Below, one piece after another: positions 37,396-46,559 of a DNA stretch of 64,000 bases. How positions within the stretch are numbered: position 1 is the stretch's first letter; each line of letters opens with the position of its first letter. Origin of the DNA: Roseofilum capinflatum BLCC-M114 (GTDB lineage Bacteria > Cyanobacteriota > Cyanobacteriia > Cyanobacteriales > Desertifilaceae); assembly GCF_030068505.1 (NCBI RefSeq), contig NZ_JAQOSO010000115.1:29316-93315 (forward strand). Reading direction: 5' to 3'. Position numbers and translations under genes: made by a program. The notes below the pieces were generated by a model. That model searched no databases and was not told the DNA's origin. It saw only the letters and a list, made by a program, of their open reading frames with translations.

Positions 37396-38592
37396 TTACG
37401 AGGGCAGGGGTTTGAGTTGGGAGACTAGGGTATGGGCTAACTCAACTCCTGCCCACAGAAGGTCAGGATGGTCTTCTAGATGGGGATAGGCCAATCCCTG
37501 GGAGGATTGATCCGTTGGGCTTTCGGATGGTTCCAAGGGTTCCAAAATGGGCGAGAGTAGGACGCGAGCATAGCTACCATAGGCAACACCTATAATGGGA
37601 GATTTTGGATCGTTCCCTGGGTATGAGTTCGATCCAAGCTTGTTTGTCTCTAGGGTTCCCAAGAGTCCTAAGCTTCTGAGCTTGGGAACCGTATAGTCGT
37701 TCGTTCCACCTGCTAGTTGTAAGGCTCCTGGAAAGCCGGAGTCGATGACTTTTTGGGCGAGTTTGATGGTGCGGTGGGTGGTTGCGGAGCTGATGTCCCC
37801 ACTCATGGGACGACCATCGAGTTGCCAGATTACAGGGCAGGACAGGGGTTGAACGAGTTCATAGAGAGACCAAAGATAGTCGATGAGGCGATCGCCGTCT
37901 GGACAGCTAATGGCGATTAACCGCAGGGATGCCGCGTGGGGTTGAATCGCTTGCCAAAGACGTTTGAAGTCTGTATAATGGGAGGTCTGGGTATGAATTT
38001 CTAGCGCATCAATGCCTTGTTCAATCAGTTGAGGCACAAGGGTTTGAGGCGTGGAAATGTAGGAGCGAGTCACAATCCGGTTGTGGGGACAAACGGGTAC
38101 ACACCGGCCACAACCATAGCAGCGTTGGTCAATTACACCGACCTCTGGATGAATCGCCAGTTGAATGGCTTGGGCAGGGCAAACCCGTTCGCAGGGCCGA
38201 GGACAGTCTGATGGACAATCAGAGGGGTCAAATTCGGCTTTACGAAAATGGGGATCTTCTCCGTCGTTCAGGCTGGCCATGATTAGGGGATCGTGGTCTT
38301 TACCGGGTTGACCGAGTTGACGTTGCCAGGTTTTGGTTTTGAGAGCGCGAGCGGCAGAGATAGCCTCTTGCGCTACAGCAATAACAGCCGGATCGGCCGC
38401 CACATCAATGCAGTCGGCTCCCGCTAGGGTATAAGCCAACGTCAGATTCCGAATGGCAGGGATATGTTGATAACTGGCCCCGCAGATAAGCTTGAACCAG
38501 CGATGATCCCGGATTGAGTTTAGGGCAGGGTACAGTTGAGTCACCCTTTTAAGATAAGGCCTTGTGGCCAAAATGGGGAGGTTTACAGTCAC
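37396..38592 (-). CDS. ldpA: LdpA, light-dependent period circadian input protein
   Basis: A 398-residue iron-sulfur protein. LdpA in Synechococcus senses redox state and adjusts circadian period to light intensity. The signature N-terminus [20 protein letters not shown] is followed by [15 protein letters not shown]. Two 4Fe-4S Cys clusters are clear: [16 protein letters not shown] and [16 protein letters not shown], near residues 128-172. The C-terminal part resembles a TIM-barrel-like domain. It starts with GTG at 38592. It lies 32 bases upstream of the Ycf45-like gene on the same strand, a probable operon. Confidence 0.92.
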   Translation of the reverse strand: MTVNLPILATRPYLKRVTQLYPALNSIRDHRWFKLICGASYQHIPAIRNLTLAYTLAGADCIDVAADPAVIAVAQEAISAARALKTKTWQRQLGQPGKDHDPLIMASLNDGEDPHFRKAEFDPSDCPSDCPRPCERVCPAQAIQLAIHPEVGVIDQRCYGCGRCVPVCPHNRIVTRSYISTPQTLVPQLIEQGIDALEIHTQTSHYTDFKRLWQAIQPHAASLRLIAISCPDGDRLIDYLWSLYELVQPLSCPVIWQLDGRPMSGDISSATTHRTIKLAQKVIDSGFPGALQLAGGTNDYTVPKLRSLGLLGTLETNKLGSNSYPGNDPKSPIIGVAYGSYARVLLSPILEPLEPSESPTDQSSQGLAYPHLEDHPDLLWAGVELAHTLVSQLKPLPS

Positions 38593-38601
38593 AATAGAAT
38601 G

Positions 38602-38716
38602 GGGAATAGGGAATAGGGAATAGGCCTTGGTAAAAAGTTAAGGTTGTCGGTGAGGGGGAGGCAATAGGCAATAGGCAATAGGCAATAGGGGGGAGGCAAG
38701 AGGCAAGAGGCAAGAG
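38602..38716. repeat. Three different heptamer STRRs in a row
   Basis: GGGAATA (about three copies, 38602-38624), GGCAATA (four copies, 38660-38689) and GAGGCAA (three copies, 38692-38716) lie within 115 bases between ldpA and the Slr1339-type gene. The short ORF across this region is translated repeat, not a gene. Confidence 0.85.
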
Positions 38717-38866
38717 TCCATAAATCGTGTGAGCTAATTTGTTTAACTCTAGATTCCAATTTCAGCTCATTGAGATCTAGAGTTAAGGTGAGATTATTTG
38801 TATTATACCAGTAATACAATATATTACAAGTAATTAGTAATGGCTAATCGGAGATCCTCCCCATCC

Positions 38867-39694
38867 CTACCGAGATGTGTTTTCCAGGGCTTGTAAATAA
38901 TCTAGGGCAGCTTCCAGGCGATCGCCATATCCTTGGGCAAAACTCTCAAACCAGAACCCCTCATCCGAATAGGGGTCGAGCCGAGCTAACCATTCCCTGG
39001 CGCGGGGTGTGAGGGCTTTTCGTTGTTGACGGCGGAGTTTTTCCTCCCGCTCTGCGGCTTCTCGTTTTTGGCGCTCAATGGCACGATTTTGGATGTAGCG
39101 ATCGCGCATATTGTCGAGGACATCATCCGTCTGAGCCGCAGACGCTTTTGCCGCTTCCCGTTGCGATCGCATTTGCATCGCCTTTAAGCGCACTTGCTCT
39201 AAATCCGGTTCTACACCACTCGACGGTGCAGAAACCTGTTTTTTTTGCGCCTCGTAACGTTGTCGAATCTGGTCTAAATCTGCTTCTGAAGCCTCAGACT
39301 CCGCAGAAGGCGCGTTTTTTTCTGGCTTGTAACGTTGTCGAATCTGGTCTAAATCTGCTTCTGAAGCCTCAGACTCCGCAGAAGGCGCGTTTTTTTCTGG
39401 CTTGTAACGTTGTCGAATCTGGTCTAAATCTGATTCTGAAGCCTCAGACTTTACAGAAGGCGCGTTTTTTTCTTGCTGATACCGTTGACGAAGCTCATCT
39501 AACCCAACCTCCTCTCCCTCTGTATCATTCCCACGTACAAACTGAGACTTAATATCTGCCAGCACATCATCCATCGGCTCATCCTCTTGACTCTGCTTAG
39601 GGGAGGGATCGGCAGGGGGAGGTTGGCGCTCTCCGGACTGTTTCTGCTGATGTTGAGCCTTCAAGTCATTCAAGAAATCATCAATAGAACCCAT
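38867..39694 (-). CDS. Slr1339-family salt-stress protein with internal tandem repeats
   Basis: A 275-residue hydrophilic protein. The start MGSIDDFLNDLKAQ and the C-terminal LTPRAREWLARLDPYSDEGF with FESFAQGY match the Slr1339 family, annotated as salt-stress associated in cyanobacteria. The middle consists of a 25-residue unit (DQIRQRYKPEKNAPSAESEA and variants) repeated about four times, each starting with a DQIRQRY-like motif and highly charged. It is probably an elongated coiled coil. The exact function is unknown. It precedes (is downstream of) a VWA gene on the same strand. Confidence 0.75.
   Translation of the reverse strand: MGSIDDFLNDLKAQHQQKQSGERQPPPADPSPKQSQEDEPMDDVLADIKSQFVRGNDTEGEEVGLDELRQRYQQEKNAPSVKSEASESDLDQIRQRYKPEKNAPSAESEASEADLDQIRQRYKPEKNAPSAESEASEADLDQIRQRYEAQKKQVSAPSSGVEPDLEQVRLKAMQMRSQREAAKASAAQTDDVLDNMRDRYIQNRAIERQKREAAEREEKLRRQQRKALTPRAREWLARLDPYSDEGFWFESFAQGYGDRLEAALDYLQALENTSR
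39254..39478 (-). repeat. 75-bp in-frame tandem repeat within the Slr1339-type gene
   Basis: Three near-identical 75-base units start at 39254, 39329 and 39404. The two right-hand junctions are identical over long stretches, indicating recent unit duplication. The unit length is a multiple of three, so copy-number change keeps the frame. Confidence 0.9.
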
Positions 39695-39745
39695 GGTTTG
39701 CCAAACCTCCCCAATACTCTAGGAAATTAAACTTTCCCCTTGACC

Positions 39746-40369
39746 CTAATCATAAATAGCGTTCATCAACACATCCGTCAGGGTCATGGACTCCATTTCC
39801 TCCATGATAACAGTATCCACAATGTCGAATTTCGCACCGACTTCAACCATGCGGTCATCTAAAGCCTTGAGAAACTCCGTCACTTTGGGATCTTTACCCA
39901 CTTGAATAAAGGAAATCGCCAACTCTTCATCGCGATCGATTTTAGTCGATGCATCTCGAATTAAGGCGATCGCCCCTTTCTTTTCTTCCTCCCCTTCAAT
40001 ACCATCTGTAATCACCAAAAAGGTTTCCCCGTTTTCTTTGGCTTGACCGGCACTTTTGCGCTCAAAATAATTATTCAGGGCATGTTCAAGCACTTGATCG
40101 AACTTAGTGATTCCAGAGGGCGTATTTTCCTGGAAGATTTGCTCGACCTTACTAGCCGTGACATTATCATAGCGGCGGAAGTTAGCGGCAAACAAATAAA
40201 CCGTAATCCCATCTGGATCGAGTTTTTCACAGAATTGGGCTACCTTAAATGTAGACTCTTGAGCCGCTTGCCACCGACTTTTACCTTCCGGCTGATCTTG
40301 TAGCGACATACTATTACTTTTGTCGATAATCAGAGTATAGTCGCGGTTTCTGAGAATCTCTTCTGCCAT
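39746..40369 (-). CDS. VWA domain protein
   Basis: A 207-residue single von Willebrand factor A domain. The metal-ion-dependent adhesion site is DKSNSMS (DxSxS), with a Thr/Ser-containing loop (GITKFDQVL) and ITDGIEGE as the third motif. There is no signal peptide, so it is cytoplasmic, probably a scaffold for a partner such as a chaperone-like ATPase. It ends 51 bases before the Slr1339-type gene and starts 40 bases after ndhN, all on the minus strand, so the three may be one transcription unit. Confidence 0.85.
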   Translation of the reverse strand: MAEEILRNRDYTLIIDKSNSMSLQDQPEGKSRWQAAQESTFKVAQFCEKLDPDGITVYLFAANFRRYDNVTASKVEQIFQENTPSGITKFDQVLEHALNNYFERKSAGQAKENGETFLVITDGIEGEEEKKGAIALIRDASTKIDRDEELAISFIQVGKDPKVTEFLKALDDRMVEVGAKFDIVDTVIMEEMESMTLTDVLMNAIYD

Positions 40370-40409
40370 CGATGCGATCTCCTTGATATAGGGTTATGAG
40401 CAGGTATTG

Positions 40410-40886
40410 CTAGGAACCTGATATGGCTTGTTTCAGGGGGAGCCAACGAACATCGCGATCGCCCCCTAATTCCACAATCACTTTCACTTTAGGCTCTAAA
40501 CTGGGTAACTCTGCTAGATAACCGAGTTCTTCTGAGGATAGAATATGGCCTTCAAGAATCCATAACAATAACCCTTTGGACTTGGGAGGGAGTTGAGCCA
40601 CTTGGGTTTGAATAATCGGTGGGATAAAATAGACATCACCAACAGCCGCTTTTTTACCACTGCTCTTTTTACCCAAATGGGCAGGGCGAACCCCGTGTAC
40701 TCCTGTTAAATAAGCAGATAAATCTCCTAAACCTCGTGCGTCCAGGGACAGGGCAGTATAACCGGCTGCTCGGACGCGCCGGATATAGCGTCCCTCTTCT
40801 CCTCCTTCTAGGGGCACATACATGCCCAGTGTGCCTGCGTTCTCTAAGTCTCGAATGAGCTTCTTACCCGTGATAATTAGTGCCAT
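40410..40886 (-). CDS. ndhN: NAD(P)H-quinone oxidoreductase subunit N
   Basis: A 158-residue subunit of the oxygenic-phototroph NDH-1 complex, on the thylakoid cytoplasmic side; the complex runs cyclic electron flow, respiration and CO2 uptake. The whole length matches NdhN: MALIITGKKLIRDLE, the VPLEGGEEGRYIRRVRAAGY segment, YLTGVHGVRPAHLGKK, PPKSKGLLLWILEGHILS and VKVIVELGGDRDVRW. The presence of this subunit confirms a cyanobacterial origin. Confidence 0.96.
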   Translation of the reverse strand: MALIITGKKLIRDLENAGTLGMYVPLEGGEEGRYIRRVRAAGYTALSLDARGLGDLSAYLTGVHGVRPAHLGKKSSGKKAAVGDVYFIPPIIQTQVAQLPPKSKGLLLWILEGHILSSEELGYLAELPSLEPKVKVIVELGGDRDVRWLPLKQAISGS

Positions 40887-41024
40887 GCTCTCACCTGACC
40901 TGATGTAATTCTGGTTTATTTTAACGTGAGTTCGGCATTTTTCCTGGAGGCGATCGCAGCAACGGCTAGAGACTCGCCAAAAATAAGGGAGAGTAGATTT
41001 ACTGTTCTCTCCCTGTTCGAGTAT

Positions 41025-42416
41025 TTAGCTAACCGATAGCACTTCTGCTTCTGGAAGGGCTGCTCTCAAGGCAGTTTTCCGCGCTTCAAACAACTCTAGA
41101 AGTTTTTCAATCACAATTTGCAGCACATCTGAGGGAAACAGAGCTAAAAAGTCAGAGGCTTTGAGTTCTCCTTTGAAAAAGGCTTTGGCTTGAACGGTGA
41201 GTTCCCGAATCTGATCGAATCCCATGGATTTCACCATAAAGGTGCTTAGGGGGGAATTTTTCAGGTCATAGGAGGAATCTTTTATCCGTCCTTTTTCGAG
41301 GAGGGTGAGAACTTCTTTTTCTAGCCCATTTCCCGGTTGATGGGGGTTAGCTACGGGGGGAAGTAGTTCTTCTAAGACGACTCCGACGCTGCCTTCGGTA
41401 CGCATTTCGCCCATCATGGTGGAAATGGGGATATTTTTACCGAATTGTAAGGATAGGGCTTCTAGGAAAGCGATGGAGAGCAGCTTTGTGCCTAAGTAGA
41501 GGCGACCGACATCCATGTTTCGTTGGGAGCGATCGATCAAAAGCTGATAGTCTTGAGGTTCAGGCACATTGCGAAAATTATGGAAAATAATTTCCGGTTT
41601 CAAGAAATTCATGAACCCTTCCATTTTCTGTAATGCCGTCCGGTATTGGCTCACCGTATAGGAATTCGAGTTTTTCAGATGATGGTTGGTTTCTGGCAAT
41701 AAATTCCAGGTTCCATCTAAAAATCGAGCTGCACTTTCATAAGCAAAGCTACCTACATCACGGTTGGACATCCGTACCGAGCGATACACAGTTTCGGCCC
41801 TTTCTGCGTCCGTGAGTCCGGCTTGATATTTTTCGTTAACTTCCCCTAATCTTTTGTATAATACTTCGCTACTACTTAACCCTTCTGGAGTTTTCGAGCG
41901 AAAGGGAATCGTGGCTTCAATACAAGCAATAATTTGCAGAATTAGACCCGGACTCAGGAAATCTTCATAGACTTTAGCGGCAACTAAGGCGCTGAGGAAT
42001 TCATTTTGTCCCGTCATGGGGGCTAGTTTTTGTCCTGCCTGGAAGTCAAACAAATCCAAGACCATTTCAAACATGCCATCTTTAGGCAACTTATCCCGGT
42101 CTAGGATGAGCAGATCTTCCCCTACCTGACGAATAAAGGGGCTAATATAATAACTTAAGTTAAAATTTACACTTTTATCAACTTGAACATAAACCACATC
42201 ATGAAATAGGGCGGCCAAAACTTCGATCGCATCTTCATTTCCCCCAACTTCAAAAATATGCTCTGGCGTATGGAAATACCGCCAAGGCCCCGTCATGGTT
42301 TGCACAATCAGGTTAGCAATATCGGAAAGCTTACTTGGCTCAACCTTAACTCCTAACCGATCGATCGCCCAAACGAGCTTTTCTAAACATTGTTTTTGGT
42401 CATTTTCAAGACTCAT
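41025..42416 (-). CDS. HD-like metal-dependent phosphohydrolase fold protein
   Basis: A 463-residue protein not recognised with certainty. The first 200 residues carry RYFHTPEHIFEV and, about 20 residues on, AALFHDVVY, which is the H...HD pattern of HD-domain hydrolases. The C-terminal 250 residues are helical, without a recognised motif (LLIDRSQRNMDVGRLYLGTK). No membrane segments or signal peptide are seen. It stands alone between ndhN and a DMT transporter on the same strand. Confidence 0.55.
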   Translation of the reverse strand: MSLENDQKQCLEKLVWAIDRLGVKVEPSKLSDIANLIVQTMTGPWRYFHTPEHIFEVGGNEDAIEVLAALFHDVVYVQVDKSVNFNLSYYISPFIRQVGEDLLILDRDKLPKDGMFEMVLDLFDFQAGQKLAPMTGQNEFLSALVAAKVYEDFLSPGLILQIIACIEATIPFRSKTPEGLSSSEVLYKRLGEVNEKYQAGLTDAERAETVYRSVRMSNRDVGSFAYESAARFLDGTWNLLPETNHHLKNSNSYTVSQYRTALQKMEGFMNFLKPEIIFHNFRNVPEPQDYQLLIDRSQRNMDVGRLYLGTKLLSIAFLEALSLQFGKNIPISTMMGEMRTEGSVGVVLEELLPPVANPHQPGNGLEKEVLTLLEKGRIKDSSYDLKNSPLSTFMVKSMGFDQIRELTVQAKAFFKGELKASDFLALFPSDVLQIVIEKLLELFEARKTALRAALPEAEVLSVS

Positions 42417-42546
42417 GGAGACCTCTGCACCTTTCGTCGATCCAATTAATAATTATCATTATGCACATAAGATGGGAGAGGTGGGGGTGAGCAATCCACA
42501 ATTTCACTGCTTCTCCCATCCGTAAATTCTCCTGCATGGGGTCATT

Positions 42547-43845
42547 TTAGGCTTTTTTGGGGGCTAACATGCGTTCTAAGCTCATGCCCAACACCCCTAA
42601 ACTCACCAATCCTAAACCTATCCATTGCTGAGTTCTGAGGGCCTCAGCAATCAAAAATAGGCTAAACAGAGCGGTCAGTGCGGGGCCACTAGCTCCCACG
42701 ATAGAGGCTAAAGCGGGCCCTGCAAAGCGAATAGCAAAGTTATTGAGTAAATAGCTACCCAGGGTGAGAAGGCCCAAAATCGTCCCGCCAATCAGCAGAC
42801 CCATTTGAGTATTCGGTTCAATAACTACGCCCAAGCCTTCTGGTAAGGGAAACAGGAGGGAAATTCCAGAAAAGACAAAAATGGCTGCAAAGGAGACGAG
42901 AGAAAAGGGAATGGGGTGTAATTTCTTGGTTCCCATACCCACTAAAAGCACGTAACCGGCGAAGGTGACCCCAGCACCAACGGCAGCCGCGATACCGAGT
43001 TGGGTATTGCCCTCGATCCCCCCTTGGGGCAGGGCCATGATCCCTCCAGCCAGGATAACGGCCATGGCAATAATACGAGCTAGGTTGGGGCGATCGCCAA
43101 ATAGGGCCCATGAAGCAAATACGGTGACAATCGGATAGATAAAGAAAATGGTGATCGCAATCCCTGTGGGAATATTACCAATGGCAATATAAATACAGAC
43201 TTGGGACAAAAAGAGAAAGAACCCACTGCCCACCACCTTCAGCATGTGGTCATAATCATTGGACTCGATAAAGCGCTTGATGTCTGACCAAACCGAAGGA
43301 TAGAGAACTGTGGCCAAGATAGGGAAGACCAACATGATCACAATCATGCGTAAAAACAGGATGAGCAAGGAATTGCCTAACCCTGGAGTAATCAACCCAT
43401 CTACTGGAAACACCCCTAACACCAGTCGAGGTTCGGGGGAAAGCTTTAATAAAATTTTCAGGGTGACGTTGAATAAAGAAAGCACACAAGCGGATAAGAA
43501 GGCTAAGAGTAAACCGGCTACCACTTGACCATCTTTCGTCTGTGGCTTGGGTTTCGGAGTCATCTCTGGAGGGGGATTAACCGTTTCTTCCTGTGCAGAA
43601 GGCCCAGGAACCTTTGGGATCTGCTCAAGGTGTTTGCTCTCAATTTGCGATCGCAAGCGATGGGCCAAACCCTCCAGAGTTCTAATTTCCTCCAGAAGTC
43701 TAGCTCCTCGATCGCCGAGGGGCTGTCCATCCTGACTCAGTTGATGGGCCAGCTCCTCTTGTAGCCTTTCCAGGTCTTGATTGACTTTCCTTAAAGTCTC
43801 TTCGGCACTTCTTGCCTTAGAGTTATCTAAGTCCGTATTGTCCAT
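42547..43845 (-). CDS. DMT/EamA transporter with cytoplasmic coiled-coil extension
   Basis: A 432-residue protein. Residues 1-80 form a charged coiled coil (LRKVNQDLERLQEELAHQ), followed by a Pro/Lys linker and then about ten transmembrane helices typical of the drug/metabolite transporter superfamily (two EamA halves; IGNIPTGIAITIFFIYPIVT and GPALASIVGASGPALTALFS). The substrate is unknown. The coiled-coil N-terminus is not part of the standard family and may recruit a partner or mediate oligomerisation. Confidence 0.87.
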   Translation of the reverse strand: MDNTDLDNSKARSAEETLRKVNQDLERLQEELAHQLSQDGQPLGDRGARLLEEIRTLEGLAHRLRSQIESKHLEQIPKVPGPSAQEETVNPPPEMTPKPKPQTKDGQVVAGLLLAFLSACVLSLFNVTLKILLKLSPEPRLVLGVFPVDGLITPGLGNSLLILFLRMIVIMLVFPILATVLYPSVWSDIKRFIESNDYDHMLKVVGSGFFLFLSQVCIYIAIGNIPTGIAITIFFIYPIVTVFASWALFGDRPNLARIIAMAVILAGGIMALPQGGIEGNTQLGIAAAVGAGVTFAGYVLLVGMGTKKLHPIPFSLVSFAAIFVFSGISLLFPLPEGLGVVIEPNTQMGLLIGGTILGLLTLGSYLLNNFAIRFAGPALASIVGASGPALTALFSLFLIAEALRTQQWIGLGLVSLGVLGMSLERMLAPKKA

Positions 43846-44026
43846 TTGATATTCACTTGAAAGACGACGGGTAGGGGGCGCAAGCCCTTTCCAGAAGTAA
43901 TAAGGCCTTTGTTGCTTTAAGCATACCGATCCAAGGGAGAGAACGGAGGATTTTTGCTAGGAATTTAACAATCTTAATAGAAGAACCAGCAAGGAGGACA
44001 GCCGTCACTGCACCTAGGAGTGTCTA

Positions 44027-44050
44027 GCCCACAGAGGAGTGACTCTGTGG
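44027..44050 (-). terminator. Stem-loop downstream of the phosphate transporter
   Basis: CCCACAGAG and CTCTGTGGG (9-bp stem, 6-base loop) lie just after the stop of the transporter gene on the minus strand, without a U-tract. The 210-base gap to the DMT gene holds nothing else I can identify. Confidence 0.5.
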
Positions 44051-44055
44051 GGGGT

Positions 44056-45270
44056 TTATGCCGAAAACAGGCGAACTATTGCCAAGATAGTAGCACTTAT
44101 ACTAGCAGTCAGGGGGAGGGTGATCGCCCAAACTAAGGCAATTTCTTTGAGGGTGTTGAATTTTAGGGGGGAAGAGGGCGATCGCTGCACCAGTCCGATC
44201 CCGACGACCGCACCGACGAGAGCATGGGAGGTGGAGACGGGAAAGCCCAACCGAGAGGCGAGTAAAATGGTGGTGGCTGTGGCCACTTCGGCACAAAATC
44301 CCCCACTGGGTTTGAGGGAGGTAATGTTTTCGCCGACGGTAGAAATTACGTTTTTTCCCCAAATGGCGAGTCCGAAGACGATCCCGATCGCTCCCACCAT
44401 TAAACTCCAGAGGGGTACGTGAAAGTCTCCGGGAATTAGAATCTCACTTTGGCGAATTTGGCTAATTACGGCTAAGGGGGCGATCGCATTGCCCACATCA
44501 TTGGAGCCATGGGCAAAGGCGACAAAACAGGCGCTGATCACCTGAAATTGGGCAAAAACGGCTTCTAGGGGTCGCTCTGGCTGGAGGCGATGCCAAGTGA
44601 GGGCTGTTAGGGCTACCGTCCCTAGGGCGGCTGTGCCTATCATGGCGGTATGGTTGGGAATCTGGGGAATGGAGACACTGGAAAAGAGGGTGGGCAAAAC
44701 GATCGCCCCAAAAATACTGAATAAACCGGTACAGATCCAGGGAATCCATTCTTGCAGCCTGAACTGAGCTTGGGGATGGTCTAAAACCCAGGCTTTGAGG
44801 CGATTATAAAAGACCATGGCCAGGCTTCCACTCACAACTGGGGTAATCACCCAAACCAGGGAAATACGCCCCAGGGTAGACCAATCAATGGCTTCTGTGC
44901 CGATCGCCACCCCACTAAATCCGGCGATCGCCCCGACAATAGCATGAGAGGAGGCCACGGGGAGGCCGAAACTGGTGGCAATTTGTAACCAGAGTCCACA
45001 GGCCAGCAGTACGGAAACCATCCCCAGAAATAGAAGTTGGAGATCGGGGGCAAATTCTTCTAGATGAATTAAGTCAGTGGCCAAGGTTTCGGAAACTCGA
45101 CCCCCAAACCAAACCGCGCCCGTAAATTCTAGGATGCCAGCAATAATGGCGGCCTGGGTGAGGGTAATGGCTTTCGATCCGACGGATGTTCCCATGGAAT
45201 TGGCCACATCATTCGCACCCAAATTGCAGGCGACGTAGAAGGCCAGTAGAACAGGTAAGAGTAAATCCAT
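44056..45270 (-). CDS. Inorganic phosphate transporter, PiT family
   Basis: A 404-residue membrane protein with about eleven helices and the duplicated PiT signature: GANDVANSMGTSVGSKA in the first half and AHGSNDVGNAIAPLAVI in the second. It is a low-affinity, cation-coupled phosphate permease, but some members carry sulfate. No PhoU-like gene follows. It is divergent from ruvC with 47 bases between starts. Confidence 0.92.
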   Translation of the reverse strand: MDLLLPVLLAFYVACNLGANDVANSMGTSVGSKAITLTQAAIIAGILEFTGAVWFGGRVSETLATDLIHLEEFAPDLQLLFLGMVSVLLACGLWLQIATSFGLPVASSHAIVGAIAGFSGVAIGTEAIDWSTLGRISLVWVITPVVSGSLAMVFYNRLKAWVLDHPQAQFRLQEWIPWICTGLFSIFGAIVLPTLFSSVSIPQIPNHTAMIGTAALGTVALTALTWHRLQPERPLEAVFAQFQVISACFVAFAHGSNDVGNAIAPLAVISQIRQSEILIPGDFHVPLWSLMVGAIGIVFGLAIWGKNVISTVGENITSLKPSGGFCAEVATATTILLASRLGFPVSTSHALVGAVVGIGLVQRSPSSPLKFNTLKEIALVWAITLPLTASISATILAIVRLFSA

Positions 45271-45317
45271 TCAGTGATACTCAATTGAAGATTTAGTAAG
45301 GGAAAGTGATTTCAATA

Positions 45318-45821
45318 ATGATTCAAAAACGGATTTTAGGGTTAGATCCAGGATTAGCCCGTTTAGGGTTCGGTATTCTAGACTGTGAGCAATGCGAGGA
45401 CACTCAAGAGGAGCGATTGAAGCCGTTGGATTTTGGGGTGATTACGACCCCAAGCGGCCAAGCGGTGGGCGATCGCCTCTGTACTCTTTATGAGGATCTG
45501 CAAGCCATTGTCACCCAGTGGCAGCCGGATCTGGCGGCGATCGAAAAGTTGTTTTTCTATCGTATGGGCAATACGATTTTGGTGGCTCAAGCGCGAGGGG
45601 TTCTGCTCCTGGTTTTGGCTCAACACCAGATTCCTATGGTTGAATATACTCCTGCCCAAGTCAAGCAAACTCTGACGGGATATGGCAGGGCTGATAAGGA
45701 GGAAGTCCAAGAATCAGTGATGCTAGAGTTAGCCCTAGAAGAGATTCCCAAGCCAGATGATGCGGCGGATGCGTTGGCGATCGCCCTAACCGCCTGGTTA
45801 ACAATGAACAATGAACAATGA
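45318..45821 (+). CDS. ruvC: Holliday junction resolvase RuvC
   Basis: A protein of about 167 residues. It has the RNase-H-fold catalytic acids: D in [13 protein letters not shown] in AAIEKLFF, and the Asp pair in [13 protein letters not shown]. It cuts four-way junctions with RuvAB. Start ATG 45318 fits the family N-terminus; an upstream GTG at 45306 is possible. The last residues (TMNNEQ) are encoded by a heptamer repeat array, so the C-terminal end may vary between strains. Confidence 0.95.
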   Translation: MIQKRILGLDPGLARLGFGILDCEQCEDTQEERLKPLDFGVITTPSGQAVGDRLCTLYEDLQAIVTQWQPDLAAIEKLFFYRMGNTILVAQARGVLLLVLAQHQIPMVEYTPAQVKQTLTGYGRADKEEVQESVMLELALEEIPKPDDAADALAIALTAWLTMNNEQ

Positions 45822-45824
45822 ACA
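45800..45824. repeat. Heptamer STRR overlapping the ruvC stop
   Basis: Three copies of AACAATG run across the final codons and stop of ruvC to just before the next gene's ATG (45828). The repeat is partly coding. Confidence 0.85.
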
Positions 45825-45827
45825 ATT

Positions 45828-46559
45828 ATGATCTCGATTGAACAACTGACTACAACCCAAGCTTATCAATTTCATGGTGATGTCAATTTATACAACTCCT
45901 GTGAAGCAAAAGAGTTAGCGACGCAGGGGGCTGGCGATCGCCAATTTCACGTTCTTGGATCTCCCCAAAACAACGCCCTTCCCATCCTCCTCTGTGAAGA
46001 CGATTATTCCTGCTGGTTATCCTTAAACGACCTCGATAAAATCGATTTGGCTCTGGCTCCCTATCAACCCCGTCCCCTCATCCGCGCCGAAATTGAAAAG
46101 AGAATTAATGGCGTAATTGCCTACACTCAAAACGCCATGAATCAACCGAATGAATATCTCTGGGGAGGAACTGTTCCCCCCAATTACGATTGTTCCGGAC
46201 TAATGCAAGCCGCATTTGCCTCCGTTGGCATCTGGTTACCCAGAGATGCTTATCAACAACACAACTTTACCCAACCCATTTCCCTCGAAGAAGCACAACC
46301 CGGCGATCTCCTCTTTTTCTCCTCTGGAAAACGCATTACCCATGTCGCTTTATATTTAGGCAATCACCAATATATTCATAGCTCAGGAAAATATCGGGGG
46401 CGCAATGGCATAGGCATAGATAGTTTAGCTTCTGAATCCGATTCCATTAGCCAATACTACGCTACAACTTTCTGTGGATTGGGTCGAGTTATCGCTGGAT
46501 ATATCAGTACAGGCAATCCAGAATCTCAATTTGAATGTCCACTATCAGTCAATTCATGA
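45828..46559 (+). CDS. NlpC/P60 (C40) peptidase with SH3-like domain
   Basis: A 243-residue cell-wall hydrolase. An N-terminal SH3b-like region of about 85 residues is followed by the NlpC/P60 domain. The catalytic Cys is in NYDCSGLMQAAF, the catalytic His in ITHVALYLG, and the third polar residue is His in YIHSSG. LPRDAYQQ and AQPGDLLFF are conserved. There is no obvious signal peptide. It probably cleaves D-Glu-diaminopimelate bonds in peptidoglycan. It starts six bases after ruvC and overlaps the next gene by four bases (ATGA). Confidence 0.9.
   Translation: MISIEQLTTTQAYQFHGDVNLYNSCEAKELATQGAGDRQFHVLGSPQNNALPILLCEDDYSCWLSLNDLDKIDLALAPYQPRPLIRAEIEKRINGVIAYTQNAMNQPNEYLWGGTVPPNYDCSGLMQAAFASVGIWLPRDAYQQHNFTQPISLEEAQPGDLLFFSSGKRITHVALYLGNHQYIHSSGKYRGRNGIGIDSLASESDSISQYYATTFCGLGRVIAGYISTGNPESQFECPLSVNS

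Noticed and set aside
39148-39552. Plus-strand open frame of about 134 codons with repeats
   Set aside because: It is the antisense of the repetitive Slr1339-type gene and has no ribosome site; its repeats mirror the coding repeats.
41025-42416. Cyclic nucleotide phosphodiesterase call
   Set aside because: Only two HD-type motifs are visible; the remaining PDE signature residues cannot be identified, so a specific activity is not claimed.
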